Positions 50,405 through 59,341 of a stretch of DNA of 64,000 bases are shown piece after piece. The notes under the pieces were generated by a model, which was not told where the DNA came from, made no database searches, and was given only the letters and a program-made list of their open reading frames with translations. Origin of the DNA: EA-27 sp964396265 (GTDB lineage Archaea; Thermoplasmatota; Thermoplasmata; RBG-16-68-12; EA-27); NCBI GenBank assembly GCA_964396265.1, contig CAYNEM010000002.1:97176-161175 (forward strand), written 5' to 3'. Within the stretch, counting starts at the first letter, position 1, and the number at the start of each line of letters is the position of its first letter. A program made the translations under genes and the position numbers.

Positions 50405-51316
50405 ATGATCCGGGACACAGGAGGTCTGGGCAAGGTGTGGACGTTCCTCATCGTCCTCGGCCTCTTCTCGGTCGCATACTGGGGCGTGTACTCCGTCGTC
50501 AGCCCCGACCTGCCATCCCCGTTCACTCCGGGCATCGCAGAGACCGGTGACTTCATCGAGGTCGACTACGTCGGCTGGTTCCCGGGATCGCCGGGACGAC
50601 CCGCGCGGGTCTTCGACACCTCGATCGAGGCCGTGGCCCAAGACAACGCGACCCACCCGAAGGCCGCGTCGTTCGTCTATCGCGCCGGTCCCGGCGGTCG
50701 ATACGAGCCCCTCCAGTTCACGATGGGTTGCACGTCCAGCGGGGGGGAGCCCTGCCCCTTGCCCGCGTTCCAGGCGGCGATCCTCGGGATGCGCATCGGG
50801 GACTCCAAGAGCATGACGCTCACCCCGGTCCAGGCGTACGGGAACCCCACCCCCACGCTCGTCGAGACCCGCCTGCTCCGTGAGGAGGTCGTCGTCACGG
50901 AGGAGATGAACGCGACGGAGTTCCGCGATCGCTTCGCGGGCCAGCCGGAGGACGGGACGATCGTCAAGGACCTCCGCTGGGGGTGGAACGTGACCGTGCG
51001 CGTCGCAGGGGACATCGTCACGACTCGGAACAGCCCGCATCTCGGCGAGGTCGTCCAAGTCGCGGGGCGATGGCAGGCCCAGATCGTCTCGATCGACGAT
51101 GGGGCGAACGCGGGGAAGGGCGCCGTCACCGTCCAGCACCTGCTGACCGCGGCCGACGTCCGCGCCTTCGTTGCAGAGGACGACCGAGGCAACTTCATCG
51201 TCGTTGCGCTCGACGAGAGCGCGGGCACGTACACGGTCGACTACAACGCTGAGGTCGTGGGCAAGACGCTCCTCTTTGAAGTCACGCTCAAAGGGCTACG
51301 GAAAGGGCGCCGGTAG
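50405..51316 (+). CDS. Membrane-anchored FKBP-type peptidyl-prolyl isomerase
   Basis: A 303-residue protein. A transmembrane helix (WTFLIVLGLFSVAYWGVY, about residues 12-29) anchors an outward FKBP/SlyD-like domain: GDFIEVDYVGWFPG (about 48-61), RVFDTSIEAVA, then a large Cys-containing insert (GCTSSGGEPC), then AFQAAILGMRIGDSKSMTL and PVQAYG (about 119-144). A second half (about 150-303) resembles the extra domains of long archaeal FKBPs and ends with a beta-strand VGKTLLFEVTLKGL. It probably helps fold exported proteins, of which this region encodes many. It is followed six bases later by the DedA-like gene. Confidence 0.85.
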   Translation: MIRDTGGLGKVWTFLIVLGLFSVAYWGVYSVVSPDLPSPFTPGIAETGDFIEVDYVGWFPGSPGRPARVFDTSIEAVAQDNATHPKAASFVYRAGPGGRYEPLQFTMGCTSSGGEPCPLPAFQAAILGMRIGDSKSMTLTPVQAYGNPTPTLVETRLLREEVVVTEEMNATEFRDRFAGQPEDGTIVKDLRWGWNVTVRVAGDIVTTRNSPHLGEVVQVAGRWQAQIVSIDDGANAGKGAVTVQHLLTAADVRAFVAEDDRGNFIVVALDESAGTYTVDYNAEVVGKTLLFEVTLKGLRKGRR

Positions 51317-51322
51317 GGTGTC

Positions 51323-51931
51323 ATGGCCCTCGGGGACTGGATCCGGGACGCGTTCGCGTTCCTGGGTCCCGGCGGGCTCCTGGCGGCGATGTTCCTCATC
51401 TTCCTCCTGGATGCCGCGATCTTTCCGGCGCTCCCGGAGGTCTTCATCGTCCTGTTCTACCAGCAACTCGTCGACATTTTTTCTTGGTCCTCGCCGACCG
51501 CGGCGGGATCGCTCCTCGTCCTCGCGCTGGCGGGGGACCTGTGCGGGAACGCGGCCATGTACGGGATCATGAAGTGGTTCCACGCCCGCGGGAAGGTGCC
51601 GAAGATCATCGAGAAGGCGATGAAGAAGTGGACCTCCTTCTTGGCGGTGCGCGACGAGCGGATCATCCTCGTGAACCGCATCGCGCCGGCGGTGCCCTTC
51701 ACGGGCGCGTTCATCGCCGTCTGCGGATGGAGCGTTCGGCGGTCGCTCGCATACGTGTTCATCGGCGGCGTTGTGAAGTACGTGCTCCTGCTCGCCCTCG
51801 TAATCGGCCTCGGGGTGGCGTTCGATCCGGACACCGCACGGCTCGTGACCTTGGTGGCGGTGATCGTCCTCGTGGCGGCGAGCCTCGTGGCCGGCTGGCT
51901 CCGAGGGAGGAAACGGCAGGTGCAAGCATGA
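51323..51931 (+). CDS. DedA/VTT-like integral membrane protein
   Basis: A 202-residue protein with four or five hydrophobic segments (about 20-45, 60-80, 115-135, 145-170, 174-193). The stretch GDLCGNAAMYGIMKW and the NRIAPAVPFTGAFIAVCGW motif with the following helix match the DedA/VTT (SNARE-associated) arrangement. Such proteins scramble or flip lipids or polyprenyl carriers. The stop overlaps the GT2 glycosyltransferase start (ATGA), so a role in moving lipid-linked sugar intermediates is a reasonable inference. Confidence 0.8.
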   Translation: MALGDWIRDAFAFLGPGGLLAAMFLIFLLDAAIFPALPEVFIVLFYQQLVDIFSWSSPTAAGSLLVLALAGDLCGNAAMYGIMKWFHARGKVPKIIEKAMKKWTSFLAVRDERIILVNRIAPAVPFTGAFIAVCGWSVRRSLAYVFIGGVVKYVLLLALVIGLGVAFDPDTARLVTLVAVIVLVAASLVAGWLRGRKRQVQA

Positions 51932-52635
51932 GTCGAATTTCGATCGTGGTGCCGACCCTAGACGAGGCAGGATACCTTCCCAACCTGCTGGAATCGATCC
52001 GCCGCCAGACCTTCGGGGATTGGGAGGTCCTCGTCGCGGACTCCGGGAGCACGGATGGGACGCCGGACGTCGCTACTGCCGCGGGTGCGCGCGTCCTCCC
52101 CGGGGAGCGGAAGGGCCCGGGCGAGGGCCGCAACCGAGGCGCCAGGGCCGCGACGGGGGACGTTCTCGTGTTCGCGGACGCGGACTGCGTCCTGCCGCCT
52201 GGCCTCTTGGCGGCGGTGCTCCGGGCGCTCGAGGACCCCCACGTGATCGGCGGGGCGACGAGGTTCATGCCCCAGGATGGCACGACGCTCGACCGCCTCC
52301 TCTTCCGGGCCGCGAACTTGTACCAGCGGGTGATGACCGAGATCGGCCTTCCCCACAACGCCGGTTACTGCTTCTTCTTCCGACGAGAGACGTTCGAACG
52401 GCTCGGGGGGATCGACGAGGAGATGTTCCTGAACGAGACCCATGACCTCGCCCTCCGGTCGCCTCCCCTGGGGCGGTTCCTCCAGATCCCGATCACCGTC
52501 ACCACGTCCATGCGGCGGTTCCGGACGTACGGCTACGCGCGGACGATCCTCAAGGAGTACGTCGCCTCCACGATCATGTACTACGCGACGGGACGGACGC
52601 CGGCGGAGCGATTCCGACCGAAGCCCGCCCGTTGA
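51928..52635 (+). CDS. Family 2 glycosyltransferase
   Basis: A 235-residue GT-A fold enzyme. It opens MSRISIVVPTLDEAGYLPNL, has the nucleotide-binding VADSGSTDGT (about 37-46) and the metal-binding DxD as FADADC (about 84-89), then an acceptor region ending LNETHDLALR. No transmembrane helices are evident, so it may act at the inner face on a lipid acceptor. The start overlaps the DedA-like stop. The 3' end overlaps the convergent GT4 gene by 62 bases, an unusually long overlap. Confidence 0.88.
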   Translation: MSRISIVVPTLDEAGYLPNLLESIRRQTFGDWEVLVADSGSTDGTPDVATAAGARVLPGERKGPGEGRNRGARAATGDVLVFADADCVLPPGLLAAVLRALEDPHVIGGATRFMPQDGTTLDRLLFRAANLYQRVMTEIGLPHNAGYCFFFRRETFERLGGIDEEMFLNETHDLALRSPPLGRFLQIPITVTTSMRRFRTYGYARTILKEYVASTIMYYATGRTPAERFRPKPAR

Positions 52636-53770
52636 CGAGCGTCTCGTAGACGCGCATGAGCCTCCGGGTGGTGGACTCGACCGTGTATCCCTCTGCGGTC
52701 TCGCGCGCTGCTCGGCCGAGCCGCGCCCGGTCGTCGAGGCACAGGTCGATCGCCGCCGCGGCTGACTTCGCGTCCTTCGGGGGGAACAGGAACCCGTTCC
52801 GGCCGTCGTGCACGAATTCGGGGATCGCCCGGTAGTTCACGCCCGCCACGGCCTTCCCCGAGGCCATCGCCTCGAGGACCGCGAGGCCCTGCGTCTCGAA
52901 CCGCGACGTGATCGCGAACGTGTCGCACGCCGCGTAGTATGCGGGGAGCTCCTCGTCGGGGATGAAGCCCGCAAAGACCACGTCGTCCTCGATCCCCTTC
53001 TTGCGCACGAAGGCCTGGAGTCCCCTCTCGTACGGACCGCGGCCCACGAGGAGGAGCTTCGCGTTCGGCCGCCACGACTTGAGCCTCGCGAACGCATTCA
53101 CGAGCACGCTCAGGTCCTTCTCGTACGCGATCCGGCCCACATGGAGGACGACGTCCTTGCCGTCGAGCCCGTGCCTCTGGCGGACCCAGGTCCCGTCGAT
53201 GCCCGGACGGAAGCGCTCGATGTCCACGCCCGTGGGAATCACGTCGGTGAGCCGCATGTGGGGCGCAAGCCCTTCGAGCTCCTTCAGGATCGACGAGGAG
53301 GGGACCACCACGGCCGCGCACTTGTGGAGGAACACCCGGAGGTACAGCCGGAGCCCGCGGGCGAGGAGGTCGAGGTTGAGGCGGAAGGGCGTGTAGTACG
53401 TCATCGCGTCCATGACCATCGTGTGGAACGTGAGGACGAGGGGGAGCTTGCACTGCCAGGCCGACCACAGCCCCTTGATCCCCATGAAGCCGATGCCGTG
53501 GGAGTGGACGAGGTCGACCTTCATGCCCTTCAGCACCTCGACCTCGCGCCCCGGGAACATCGCGAGGCGATAGCCTGGGTACGCGCGGAACTCGCGCGCG
53601 CGGACCCACACGACGTCCTCGATCCGCCCGCGGCCGTTCCCCGGGATCTGAGGGGCGAACACGAAGACCTCGTGGCCGAGCCGCTCGAGCTCCCGCTTCG
53701 TCGTCAGGAGCGAGGTGACGACCCCGTCCACCGTCGGCAGATACGTGTCCGTGAAGACCGCGATGCGCAT
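52574..53770 (-). CDS. Family 4 glycosyltransferase
   Basis: A 398-residue GT-B enzyme. N-terminal FTDTYLPTVDGVVTSL (residues 6-21) and HSHGIGFMG; C-terminal VIPTGVDIERFRPG (about 186-199), LHVGRIAYEKDLSVLV, and the donor motif ETQGLAVLEAMASGKAVAG (about 293-311, EX7E). The opening resembles lipid glycosyltransferases that act on diacylglycerol-type acceptors, but the substrate is not determined. The ATG at 53770 is one base from the stop of the thiDN gene, so they share a transcript. Confidence 0.9.
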   Translation of the reverse strand: MRIAVFTDTYLPTVDGVVTSLLTTKRELERLGHEVFVFAPQIPGNGRGRIEDVVWVRAREFRAYPGYRLAMFPGREVEVLKGMKVDLVHSHGIGFMGIKGLWSAWQCKLPLVLTFHTMVMDAMTYYTPFRLNLDLLARGLRLYLRVFLHKCAAVVVPSSSILKELEGLAPHMRLTDVIPTGVDIERFRPGIDGTWVRQRHGLDGKDVVLHVGRIAYEKDLSVLVNAFARLKSWRPNAKLLLVGRGPYERGLQAFVRKKGIEDDVVFAGFIPDEELPAYYAACDTFAITSRFETQGLAVLEAMASGKAVAGVNYRAIPEFVHDGRNGFLFPPKDAKSAAAAIDLCLDDRARLGRAARETAEGYTVESTTRRLMRVYETLVNGRASVGIAPPASVPSRST

Positions 53771-53771
53771 C

Positions 53772-55070
53772 TCAACCGCGAACGATCCTGCGAACCTTCC
53801 GGAGCACGTCCTCGGGCGTCCGGCCTAGCACGCGGATCATTCCCTCCTTTCCGACCGACCCTGAATCGTAGATGGCGTCCGGCACCCGACCTACCGCCTG
53901 GATCGCCTGCGTCGTGCCCCATTCCATGGTCGACGTCCTCTCGGGCTGCTGGCGCCGATCGAAGGTCCCCAATCGGACCCTCGCCTTCCGTAGGTGGCGA
54001 AAGCCCGCCTCGCTGTATTTCAAGTTTGCGGCGCTCCGGATCGAGGGGTCGAACCGCATCGCCGCCAGGACGACGCGGGCGACGTGCTTGCTGGCCCCGA
54101 ATTCGGCGGGTCCGGTCACCACCACCGACGTGCCCACGCGCTGGATCCGACCCTGGAGGGCGCAGACGTCCTCGACGGCCTCCGCCGCGGGTAGCGCGTA
54201 GGCGAGATTGATGCCGACCTCGGGGACCCACGGTGGCGAGAGGACCGCCGCTAGCCCGGCAGCCGCGCGCGTGACCGAACGCCACACCTCGAACCGATCC
54301 GGCGACCAGTGGGCGTTGATCACCGCCACGCCGCGACCAATCCCGTACGACGTGAGGAACCCGGCCTGAACCCTCCGCCGCCCCTCGGCGACCGCCGTCC
54401 GCAGCGACCTCCCCGTCGCCAGGTATGCGGCGATTGAGGACGCCAAGGCGCACCCGCTTCCGTGCAGTTCCTTTGGGAACCGGGGACCCCGGAACTCGTG
54501 GAACCGCCCGTCGTACAGGAGGTCGAGAACCTCGCCGCCCTGCAGGTGCCCCCCCTTGACGAGAACGGCCCCCGCCCCGCTCGAGGCGATCGCTTTGGCG
54601 GCGCGACGCATGGCCTCCGGCGTCTCGACGTCGAATCCCGCGAGCTTCGATGCCTCGTAGAGGTTCGGGGTCACGAGCGCCGCCTTCGGCAGGAGGTGTT
54701 CCACCAGCGCCTCTCGGAACCCCCGCCGTTCGAGGGACGCCCCGACCGTCGCCACCATGACGGGGTCTACGACGACCGGGATCGTCCTTGGCGGCAGCCC
54801 GTCCGCGACCGCCCGCACGATCTCCCGAGAGTACAGCATGCCCGTCTTCACGGCGTGGACCGGGATGTCCGACCGCACGGCCTCGAGCTGCGCGCGGATC
54901 TCCCGCACGGGCAGGGGGAAGATCGACGTCACGCCTCGCGTGTTCTGCGCGGTGACGCACGTGACGACGGAGCACCCGTGGACGCCGACCGCCGCGAACG
55001 ACTTCAGGTCCGCCTGGATCCCGGCACCGCCACCGCTGTCGCTGCCCGCGACCGTGAGAGCCGTCCGCAT
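53772..55070 (-). CDS. thiDN: ThiD-ThiN fusion: HMP-phosphate kinase and thiamine-phosphate synthase
   Basis: A 432-residue bifunctional thiamine enzyme. Residues 1-255 are the ThiD kinase (MRTALTVAGSDSGGGAGIQADLKSF opening in parts, VKTGML, VVDPVMVATVG, LVTPNLYEASKL, GSGCALASSIAAYL) that converts HMP to HMP-PP. Residues about 265-432 are a ThiN domain (PEVGINLAYALPAA, GPAEFGASKHVARVVLAAMRFDP, SAANLKYSE) that joins HMP-PP to the thiazole phosphate, replacing ThiE. I chose the ATG at 55070, which matches the family start; ATG 55082 and TTG 55097 are alternatives. The fusion is common in archaea. Confidence 0.93.
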   Translation of the reverse strand: MRTALTVAGSDSGGGAGIQADLKSFAAVGVHGCSVVTCVTAQNTRGVTSIFPLPVREIRAQLEAVRSDIPVHAVKTGMLYSREIVRAVADGLPPRTIPVVVDPVMVATVGASLERRGFREALVEHLLPKAALVTPNLYEASKLAGFDVETPEAMRRAAKAIASSGAGAVLVKGGHLQGGEVLDLLYDGRFHEFRGPRFPKELHGSGCALASSIAAYLATGRSLRTAVAEGRRRVQAGFLTSYGIGRGVAVINAHWSPDRFEVWRSVTRAAAGLAAVLSPPWVPEVGINLAYALPAAEAVEDVCALQGRIQRVGTSVVVTGPAEFGASKHVARVVLAAMRFDPSIRSAANLKYSEAGFRHLRKARVRLGTFDRRQQPERTSTMEWGTTQAIQAVGRVPDAIYDSGSVGKEGMIRVLGRTPEDVLRKVRRIVRG

Positions 55071-55108
55071 CGCCGCGGCCATGCGGCGAGAAGGCAAGAA
55101 CCCAGCGC

Positions 55109-58100
55109 CTACTCCTGGGGAGGCGGGGGCAGGCTCTCCGGGGGTTCTGGCGGTGGGGCGGTTCCCTCTGTGCTTGGCGGTGGGGCTGCCGCGGCCTTCT
55201 TCCGGCGCATGAAGAAGAGGAGCAGCGCCGCCACGATGACCGCGACGATGATGGCCAGGATGAGGCTAACCACCCACCCGGCAAGTCCTCCGGCGGGCGC
55301 GACCACCTGGACCGTGATCGTGACCGTGTCCTCCGCGTAGTTGCCGGACTCGTCCGTGACACGGAGGGTGATGACATAGGTGCCGGCCGCGGTGAACGTG
55401 TGGGTGGGCGCGACGCCCGTCATTGTCGTAGTCTGCGTCCCTTCCATGAAGGTCCACGTGTAGTTCACGATTCCGTGGTTGTCCGTGGACCCGGAGCCAT
55501 CGAGGGACACGACCAGACCGACGCGCGCATTCGCGTCCGCACCCGCATCGGCGACGGGGTTCATCGTGTCCTGCGACGCGAACGTGCCGGTTGCCACGTC
55601 GGTGTTGCCGGACGCATCCGCGGCGGTGATCGTGAACGCGTAGTTCCCGAGCGCCGTCGGAGTGTAACTGTATTGGTACGTGCCCGAGACGAGCGTCATC
55701 GAGAAGTTGCCCACCACGGCGTTCGAGGGGTCCCGGATCTCCACGCGGACGCTGGCAATGCCGGCGAGGTCTGTCGCGTTCGCGCGGATTTGGACCGGGG
55801 TCCCGGCCTCGACTGGGTTCGGCACGGCCGTCTCGCCCGTGAGGACCGGCGCGGTGGTGTCCACGATCTCGAAAGTGCCGGAGGAGGAACCCCGGTTGCC
55901 GGACGTGTCCGTCGCCCAGACCGTGAATGTGTTCATGCCGAGCCGCAGGACCGTCCCCGTGTACTCGTACATCCCGCTTCCAGCGTTGTACGCCATCGTG
56001 AAGTTCCCGACGAGAGCTCCGCCGGAGTCCCGCACCGCGACGGTGACGGTCGCAATCCCGATGTTATCCGTCACCGTGGCGGCGAAGAGGACGGACAGCC
56101 CGTACTCCTGGGGGTCTGGCGTCACGCTCGCCCCGGAGACCGTCGGCGGCGTCAGCTCGATCACGCTGAAGGCGCCGCTGTTGCTGACGGCGTTCCCTCC
56201 GAAGTCCGTGACGGTGACCGTGTACGTCCATGCGCCGACCACGCCTGGCGGGAAGCTGTAGTCGTAGTTCCCGCCGCCAAGGTCGGTCATCGCGGCGTCC
56301 ACGACGAGCCCGCCGGACGGGTCCCACGCCTGGAGCCACGCCGTAGCGATTCCCACGTTGTCGGAGGCGGATGCAGAGATGGTGATGGAGTTCCCGAGAA
56401 GGACCGGATTGGGGGCGGCCCCCACAGAGGCGATCACCGGGTCCGTGAAGTCCGGCACGCTCGACACGAGCTGGACCCAGACGAAGTCGATGCCGTCGAA
56501 CGGGGTGGGGTCGAGGCCGGGGTTGATGACGGCGGTCTGGGTGCCGACGCCGGTGATCGAGACGCCCGGGGCTCCGGTGAACGAGTTCAGCACGTACCCG
56601 GGGGGCAGGAGGAGCGTGTTCTGCCCGTCCTGAAACGCATTGTCGTAGGTCACGTTCACATCGACCGTGTGGGCTCCTCCCGCCGCAATCGTCCCGTTCT
56701 GATACGTGGCGGATTGGACCAGCCGGAGGGGGACGGTGGAATCGATTGTGCCTGGCACGTTCTGGAACGCGAACGACTCGGAGCCGGCGCTGAGCTCGTA
56801 GAAGATCGAGTCCGTGAGGAGGAAGTCCCAGGTCGAGTTCGGGGGGGTCGGCGGGACGAATCCGAATGCTGCGAGGAACGCATCGAACTCCGCCTGCGAG
56901 AGGAACTGGCTTCGGTCGCCGAACTGCCAGTCGATGAACTGACGCAAGCCCTGCACGTCGTTCTGCAGGATGCTCGTGACCAGAAGGTCGAACGTGCTCC
57001 ACGTCGACAGCGTCAGGTTCCCGAAGAAGAGGCCTGGCGGCGAGGGGTCGAGGAACGCATTCACAGTCGTGGACGCCGCGACCGTGATGGCCGACAACTC
57101 GTCATCGTAGGCGAAATCGTCGTACACGACGATCCAGTTCCCCTGGTAGAGGGGCAGGGAGTACAGCCCCATCCCGTCAGCGTTCGTGCCCATTACGACC
57201 AGGTTCGTGTAATCGTACGCGGTCACGCTTGCGAACGGGATCCCGAACGACGTCACGGCGTCGCGGATGGTACCGTCGAGGTTGCCGGGAGTGACGGCCT
57301 GGAAGTCCGTGGCCAGGTACGCTCCCGTCATGTGGACGTCGGTGTCGTAAAGGTAAAAGAAGTCGCCGACGAACAGATTCACGAGGTACGGTCCGTCGAT
57401 GGCGGACTGGCGGATCTCGATGCCGGAGAAGTATACGGGAACCGTCTGCGTCCCCACGACAAGCGGTATGAACTGGAAGTATGTGCTCGCGACGAAGGTC
57501 GTCATCGTCGAGTCCCACAGCTCCGCGACGAGGAGGTACGACCCCGCGGTGTCCGCGTTCACGGAGACGTCCACACGCAGCACGTTGAACTGCCCGTCCG
57601 GGGGCAGATCGCGATCCTCGCCGGCGTCCGCGTGGGGGGGAGCGAAGGTGACGGGGACCGGGTCGAACTGGGAGAACATGTAGGAGGCCGTCAGGAATGC
57701 GTCCGTGTCCATCACGGTGAACGTGGCGGCGTCCCGCAGGAGGATCTGGACGTTGTACTGCCCGTCGTAGCCCGCGAGGACCATCTCGATGGTGGACTTC
57801 CAGACAGGGACGACCTGGAAGCCCGTGGGCAGCGTCGCGAGCGTCGTGTTCCCCCCGAAAAAGGTCGTGAGGGTCGAGTCGTAGAAGTTGGCCTCCACGA
57901 TGTAGTCCCCGGCGACGCTGATGGAGACAGAGATGTTCGCCTCGATCGCGTTGAACAGGCTGTCCCCGTCTGTGTCGATGCCGCGATCGGCGTGGGGCGG
58001 GGCCAGGGAGCCGGGGGGCATCTCGAAGTCCGCGGCGAGGTATGCCGCCGTGACGTGGGTGTCGAATCCAAGAAAGCCGGACGGCCCGGACAAGTACAGC

Positions 58101-58843
58101 TCCACAGTGTAGGGACCGCCGACGCCGTTCGCGCGGAACGCCCAGCCAAGAAGATCCACGGCGATGGTCTGGCCCACCCCTGCCGGGAGGAAGACGGTGC
58201 TGCTTGCACTCGCGATGTAGCCGAAGAACATGTCGAACGCATTGGCGTCGACGGTGAAGGACGCGGCGGTCGTCACGTCGACCATGGCGTTCACCCGAAG
58301 GAAGTCGTACAGGAGGTCCGCGTCCGTGTCGACCGTGGTATCGGAGTGGGGGGGCGCGAAAACCGCCTCCGGGGGTTCGAAATCCGTGAACAGATACACC
58401 CCGGTCATGTGGACGCCGCTGTCATCGAGGTTGAAGACGTCGTCGTAGACCTGAAGGTTCACCACATACGGTCCGTCGAACCCCGAGTTGAAGATGTCCT
58501 GGCCCGGGATGTCGGCGATCACCGTGGTGGGCCCGAGGGGGAGGTTCACGAAGGCCGAGCCGCTCGTGATGTAGAAGAATCCTGAATTGTCGTAGAGGTC
58601 CGCGAAGACGAAGAAGTCCCCCGCTATGGTCACGTCAACCTCGATGTACATCCGCAGGACTTCGAACAGGGTGTTTGCGTTGATGTCAATCCCGGCATCC
58701 GCGTGGGGGGGCACGAGGGCCGCCTGGCTCAGCGCGCTCACGATCGGCGCCGCGAGGACCAAGACGAGCACGAGTGCGGTCACAGCCCCAATTCCGCGCG
58801 AAGTCCCGAACGGCAATCGGCCGGTGGTGGTACGAAAGATCAC
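55109..58843 (-). CDS. Large surface protein with calcium-type repeats, Ig-like and PKD domains, C-terminal anchor
   Basis: A 1244-residue exported protein. A signal/anchor helix at about 17-38 (VTALVLVLVLAAPIVSAL) leads to four repeats of about 120 residues, each starting PPHADxGxD and an acidic loop (NANTLFEVL, DTDADLLYDFL, DTDGDSLFNAI, PPDGQFNVL). Then a carboxypeptidase-regulatory-like domain (about 520-600), a region with no known match (600-800), three or four Ig-like domains (about 810-1100, DNIGIATV-type), a PKD domain (VADAGADANARVG...GSGSTD to ITVQV, about 1105-1190), and a transmembrane helix (about 1195-1215) with a basic MRRKK and Pro-rich tail. The GTG start follows GAGGATGG. 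Confidence 0.87.
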   Translation of the reverse strand: MIFRTTTGRLPFGTSRGIGAVTALVLVLVLAAPIVSALSQAALVPPHADAGIDINANTLFEVLRMYIEVDVTIAGDFFVFADLYDNSGFFYITSGSAFVNLPLGPTTVIADIPGQDIFNSGFDGPYVVNLQVYDDVFNLDDSGVHMTGVYLFTDFEPPEAVFAPPHSDTTVDTDADLLYDFLRVNAMVDVTTAASFTVDANAFDMFFGYIASASSTVFLPAGVGQTIAVDLLGWAFRANGVGGPYTVELYLSGPSGFLGFDTHVTAAYLAADFEMPPGSLAPPHADRGIDTDGDSLFNAIEANISVSISVAGDYIVEANFYDSTLTTFFGGNTTLATLPTGFQVVPVWKSTIEMVLAGYDGQYNVQILLRDAATFTVMDTDAFLTASYMFSQFDPVPVTFAPPHADAGEDRDLPPDGQFNVLRVDVSVNADTAGSYLLVAELWDSTMTTFVASTYFQFIPLVVGTQTVPVYFSGIEIRQSAIDGPYLVNLFVGDFFYLYDTDVHMTGAYLATDFQAVTPGNLDGTIRDAVTSFGIPFASVTAYDYTNLVVMGTNADGMGLYSLPLYQGNWIVVYDDFAYDDELSAITVAASTTVNAFLDPSPPGLFFGNLTLSTWSTFDLLVTSILQNDVQGLRQFIDWQFGDRSQFLSQAEFDAFLAAFGFVPPTPPNSTWDFLLTDSIFYELSAGSESFAFQNVPGTIDSTVPLRLVQSATYQNGTIAAGGAHTVDVNVTYDNAFQDGQNTLLLPPGYVLNSFTGAPGVSITGVGTQTAVINPGLDPTPFDGIDFVWVQLVSSVPDFTDPVIASVGAAPNPVLLGNSITISASASDNVGIATAWLQAWDPSGGLVVDAAMTDLGGGNYDYSFPPGVVGAWTYTVTVTDFGGNAVSNSGAFSVIELTPPTVSGASVTPDPQEYGLSVLFAATVTDNIGIATVTVAVRDSGGALVGNFTMAYNAGSGMYEYTGTVLRLGMNTFTVWATDTSGNRGSSSGTFEIVDTTAPVLTGETAVPNPVEAGTPVQIRANATDLAGIASVRVEIRDPSNAVVGNFSMTLVSGTYQYSYTPTALGNYAFTITAADASGNTDVATGTFASQDTMNPVADAGADANARVGLVVSLDGSGSTDNHGIVNYTWTFMEGTQTTTMTGVAPTHTFTAAGTYVITLRVTDESGNYAEDTVTITVQVVAPAGGLAGWVVSLILAIIVAVIVAALLLFFMRRKKAAAAPPPSTEGTAPPPEPPESLPPPPQE

Positions 58844-58877
58844 TTTCCCATCCTCTGCGGGGCCGCGCAGAGCCCTG

Positions 58878-58890
58878 CATGTATTTAAGA
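58878..58890. promoter_or_regulatory. Shared TATA element between surface protein and unknown gene
   Basis: GCATGTATTTAAG reads CTTAAATACATGC on the minus strand. It is about 42 bases from the surface protein GTG (58843, leader about 15 bases) and 70 from the plus-strand ATG at 58955. No other TATA box is seen in the gap. Confidence 0.5.
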
Positions 58891-58954
58891 CGCTCGGGGA
58901 GCGCGTCCCAACGGGGCGGAGCGTTCATCTTCACCTGCCTGTTCCCCCCGGGCG

Positions 58955-59341
58955 ATGAAGGTCCGCAGCGGACATCTCGTGTTCGACCGCAAGGTGACGT
59001 TCAAGCAGCTCCTGCCCGTCTTCCGCCCGATGTTCCTCAAGTTCCTCGAGGAGACGCAACAGATCCCCGAGGACCCCGAGAGCCTCGAGGTCCTCCTGGA
59101 GGAGAACCTGCGGGACCTCCGGCGGAACCGGAAGCCGGAGGGGTACAACCGCGAAGGCACGATGCGCCTCGTGTTCCCGATCACCGCCAAGAGGATCGAG
59201 ATGTACGTGTACAGCAAGACGCGGACGACGGACGTGCCGCGGGTGGTCGAGGTCGTGAGCCGCATGTTCACGAAGGCGAAGGTCAAGCACGCGATCGAGT
59301 GGGACAAGCTCACGCTGTATCAGGAGAAGAAGGCGAGCTAG
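58955..59341 (+). CDS. Conserved-looking hypothetical protein, 128 residues
   Basis: Not recognised. The sequence is alpha/beta with an opening KVRSGHLVFDRKVTFKQLL, a central acidic helical part (EDPESLEVLLEENLRDL) and a C-terminal strand-helix pair (MRLVFPITAKRIEMYVYSK, VVEVVSRMFTKAKVKHAI). No Cys or membrane segment; soluble and cytoplasmic. The start ATG at 58955 follows no clear ribosome-binding site. It converges with thpR and overlaps it by four bases. Confidence 0.75.
   Translation: MKVRSGHLVFDRKVTFKQLLPVFRPMFLKFLEETQQIPEDPESLEVLLEENLRDLRRNRKPEGYNREGTMRLVFPITAKRIEMYVYSKTRTTDVPRVVEVVSRMFTKAKVKHAIEWDKLTLYQEKKAS

Noticed and set aside
55400..58585. Plus-strand frame of 1061 codons opposite the 1244-residue surface protein
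   Set aside because: The minus strand has signal peptide, repeats, PKD and anchor; the plus frame is Arg/Val/Gly-rich noise.
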